Source: Fidelibacterota bacterium | GTDB lineage: Bacteria; Fidelibacterota; UBA8477 | Assembly (NCBI GenBank): GCA_021734045.1 | Contig: JAIPJR010000020.1 | Span: 1 to 36,755 of the forward strand | DNA length: 36,755 nt | Direction: 5' to 3' | Part shown: positions 34,099-36,755 of the stretch, one piece after another | Layout of the letters: the number at the start of each line of letters is the position of its first letter | How positions within the stretch are numbered: position 1 is the stretch's first letter | The notes under the pieces: model-generated | Seen by the model: only the letters and a program-made list of their open reading frames with translations | What the model was told of the DNA's origin: nothing | Database searches by the model: none | Program-made: the position numbers and the translations under genes

Positions 34099-35886
34099 CT
34101 AAGCAAACTGCACCGCAATGCCTATCGCTTTCCGGCCGGCATGTACCCCCAGAGCCGGACCGACGGTGGATTGATAGATACTAACATTTTGGAAATGGGA
34201 CTTGAGTGTCTCGACCGCAACCTGAGCCGCCTCCGGATTAACCGCGTGCACCACGCCAATTCGCTTCACCGCCCGGTTACCGATTTTCTTTAAAACGAAC
34301 CGGGTGAATTTTTCAAATTTATTCCGCCGCCCGAAGGTGACACCGGCGGATTCCACAAAGCCATTCTTATTCATGGTGAGAATCGGATTCAAGTGTAAGG
34401 CTTCCACCAGCTTTTTCTTCTTATCAGAGACACGTCCGCCACGAAAAACCGCATCCATAGAATCAAGTCCAATAAAAACCTCTGTGTTTTGAACCGCATT
34501 TTCAACACGCCGGACCACATTTTCGAAGGAATCTCCAGCTTCGATGGCTGCACCGGCTTCAATTACAATCAGCCCCGTTCCGATGGACAGACTGAATCCA
34601 TCAAATACGGCTTTGTTCTTGAATTCTACCTCTTTCAAGCCTGCTTCAATGCCCTGCAGGGTACCGGAAGAATTTCGGGGTACATGGATTGAAATGAGAT
34701 TACTGTAGTGACTTGATAGAAATTTAAATATGCGTCGCACATCACCCAGGGGGGGCTGGGATGTTTTTGGATGATGCTTATCTGTGAGTAACCGCTGATA
34801 GAATTCGTCGCCGGAAATGGTGATTTTGTCGATGAATTCATCGTCTCCAAAATTCAGCCGTACGGGGATGGTGTGAATTTGAAAACGGTCAAACAGCTCG
34901 TCCGGTAGATCGCATGTAGAATCCACCACCAGGGCAATGGCATTGGGATCAGCCGCCGCTTTTTTTTGAATACGCATATCATCAACTTTTTGCTGACTGA
35001 GTTGTCCCAGACTGCGCAGGTGATTAAAGACCTTTCCCGGCTCCAGTGTGTGGAGGTGGACTTTCATGTGTTGAGGTGACCCCGCCACCACGACGCTATC
35101 CCCGTGTTGCTCCAATTCTGCCAAAATCGCCTGACGATTAAACCCTTCTCCTGTGAGAACGCATTCGGTGCAAAATGGAAAATCCAGATTCAGGTCATCC
35201 GGATGGACATCCTCCTGTTCCAAAGCATCCACCAGTGACAACTCCAGCTTTTGTGTATGGCGTAGGTTCCCAGAGCGGATAAAATGGAGCATTCCCTCCA
35301 GAATATCCACAAACCCCTGTCCTGCAGCGTCAACTACACCGGCTTTTTTCAGGACAGCCAGTTGTTCCGGGGTTCGGCGTAATGCCTCCTGAGCCTCCGC
35401 TAAGGATGCCTCCATGAGTGTGAGATAATCACGGTAATGATGCGCTTTATCCTTCAAACACGCTGCCCAGGTCTTGATTACGGATAGTATCGTGCCTTCC
35501 CGGGGATGGGAGAGCGCCTGGTAAGCACTTTGGCTGGCCAGGGAGACTGCTTCAGCGAACTGGGTGGTTGATAATTTTGCTTTTCCCATTACAGCTTCGG
35601 CGAAGCCCTGGAAAAACTGGGCTAAAATCGCACCTGAATTCCCCCGGGCATTATCAATGGCGGCATTGGCCACTTCCTGACTCAGGTCCCCCAGTGGCAG
35701 GCTCAGGTGGGTGCGCATTCTCTCCGCAATTCCCATGAGCGTATAGGCCATATTCGTACCGGTATCGCCGTCGGGCACCGGAAAGACATTGATTTTATTC
35801 AGGTAATCCTGACGATCCATGATGTTCTGTATCCCGGCGTACAGTACGCGGTAGAGTCGTCGTCCGTCCAGATAAGCTATTTTCAT
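34099..35886 (-). CDS. DAK2 (FakA-like fatty acid kinase) - DegV (FakB-like) fusion protein
   Basis: N-terminal INVFPVPDGDTGTNMAYTLMGIAE and NARGNSGAILAQFFQGFAE (DAK2); C-terminal IALVVDSTCDLPDELFDRFQIHTIPVRLNFGDDEFID (DegV). ATG at 35886 preferred. Confidence 0.9.
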   Translation of the reverse strand: MKIAYLDGRRLYRVLYAGIQNIMDRQDYLNKINVFPVPDGDTGTNMAYTLMGIAERMRTHLSLPLGDLSQEVANAAIDNARGNSGAILAQFFQGFAEAVMGKAKLSTTQFAEAVSLASQSAYQALSHPREGTILSVIKTWAACLKDKAHHYRDYLTLMEASLAEAQEALRRTPEQLAVLKKAGVVDAAGQGFVDILEGMLHFIRSGNLRHTQKLELSLVDALEQEDVHPDDLNLDFPFCTECVLTGEGFNRQAILAELEQHGDSVVVAGSPQHMKVHLHTLEPGKVFNHLRSLGQLSQQKVDDMRIQKKAAADPNAIALVVDSTCDLPDELFDRFQIHTIPVRLNFGDDEFIDKITISGDEFYQRLLTDKHHPKTSQPPLGDVRRIFKFLSSHYSNLISIHVPRNSSGTLQGIEAGLKEVEFKNKAVFDGFSLSIGTGLIVIEAGAAIEAGDSFENVVRRVENAVQNTEVFIGLDSMDAVFRGGRVSDKKKKLVEALHLNPILTMNKNGFVESAGVTFGRRNKFEKFTRFVLKKIGNRAVKRIGVVHAVNPEAAQVAVETLKSHFQNVSIYQSTVGPALGVHAGRKAIGIAVQFA

Positions 35887-36091
35887 GTATTGCTCCGTGT
35901 GGGGCCTAAAATAAACCATCGTTCCCACGAGCGAAATAGTATTCACCCCTGCCCACAATCACATTTCCCAAAATTCATAGCCAGCCGCATTTTTTTCTCT
36001 ATATTCCGCGTCGATGAGAGATTGCGGTACACTTTTTGATAAACATTTAGCTGACAGCTCGAAGGCGAGTTGTCGGGTTGTTGAAAACTGA

Positions 36092-36370
<279 letters not shown>

Positions 36371-36401
36371 GCCACTTCAGATATAATCTCGATTTATTAA
36401 A

Positions 36402-36437
36402 CAAAAGCCCTGGTAATTTCTATTACCGGGGCTTTTG
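36402..36437 (+). terminator. Rho-independent terminator downstream of ferredoxin
   Basis: CAAAAGCCCTGGTAAT-TTCT-ATTACCGGGGCTTTTG, 16-bp stem with one G-U; symmetrical A/T flanks. Confidence 0.88.
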
Positions 36438-36755
36438 CTTATTGGGAAGCGTGATGGTTATCAGGGCAACGGTTGCGTTTTAAGCGATTTTACAAAAGAA
36501 TTAAACTTACTGCTGTTGGAATTGCTGCCGTTCATCGAGCGGATAGGGGCTGGGATAGGGCAACCACCCCCGCTCTGGAATTCTCAAAGACGGGAGTCGA
36601 TTTTAATATTTGACAACACTACTGTCCCGTTAGAAGTCCCATAATAACAATTGGTTAGAGTCAGCCTGCTCAACAAAGCGGGAGTTGGATTCTGTAAGTA
36701 GTTGATTTAACGGGACTTTCTCGAAAAGCGAGACACTTAAAATCTGTAGAATTGT

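Noticed and set aside
36435-36644. 69-aa plus ORF near the right edge
   Set aside because: No recognisable motif; begins inside the terminator region; probably chance.

Overview
The window is 36.8 kb of bacterial chromosome; lineage unknown, with a style that fits the FCB group or relatives (inference only). It holds about 24 supported genes. No rRNA, tRNA, CRISPR array or intact mobile element was recognised. The standout region is a minus-strand locus (about 10.95 kb down to 0.2 kb). It encodes, in order, a short-leader promoter, a membrane cytochrome-b-like protein, a 2x[4Fe-4S]+FAD/NAD(P) oxidoreductase, a zinc-ribbon/TPR protein, and three exported multiheme c-type cytochromes. By hand count these carry 20 CxxCH, 37 CxxCH + 5 CX4CH, and 9 CxxCH + 1 CX4CH heme motifs, 72 in total. 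A predicted outer-membrane beta-barrel follows. Together this looks like a candidate complete trans-envelope electron conduit, from NAD(P)H through an inner-membrane cytochrome b and periplasmic cytochromes to an outer-membrane pore. The 1114-aa cytochrome is built from about 75-aa triheme repeats followed by about 125-aa pentaheme super-repeats. The rest of the window contains: rhodanese-MauE/DoxX-galK-GltS genes; a stand-alone E2 acyltransferase catalytic domain; an orphan DNA methyltransferase overlapping a secreted glucan debranching lipoprotein; flavin reductase, HdrD-like and KamA genes; a histidine kinase plus REC-kinase pair; an aldo/keto reductase, a tautomerase and an amidase; an Nramp-like transporter lacking the canonical metal motif; a FakA-FakB-like fusion beside plsY; and a ferredoxin.
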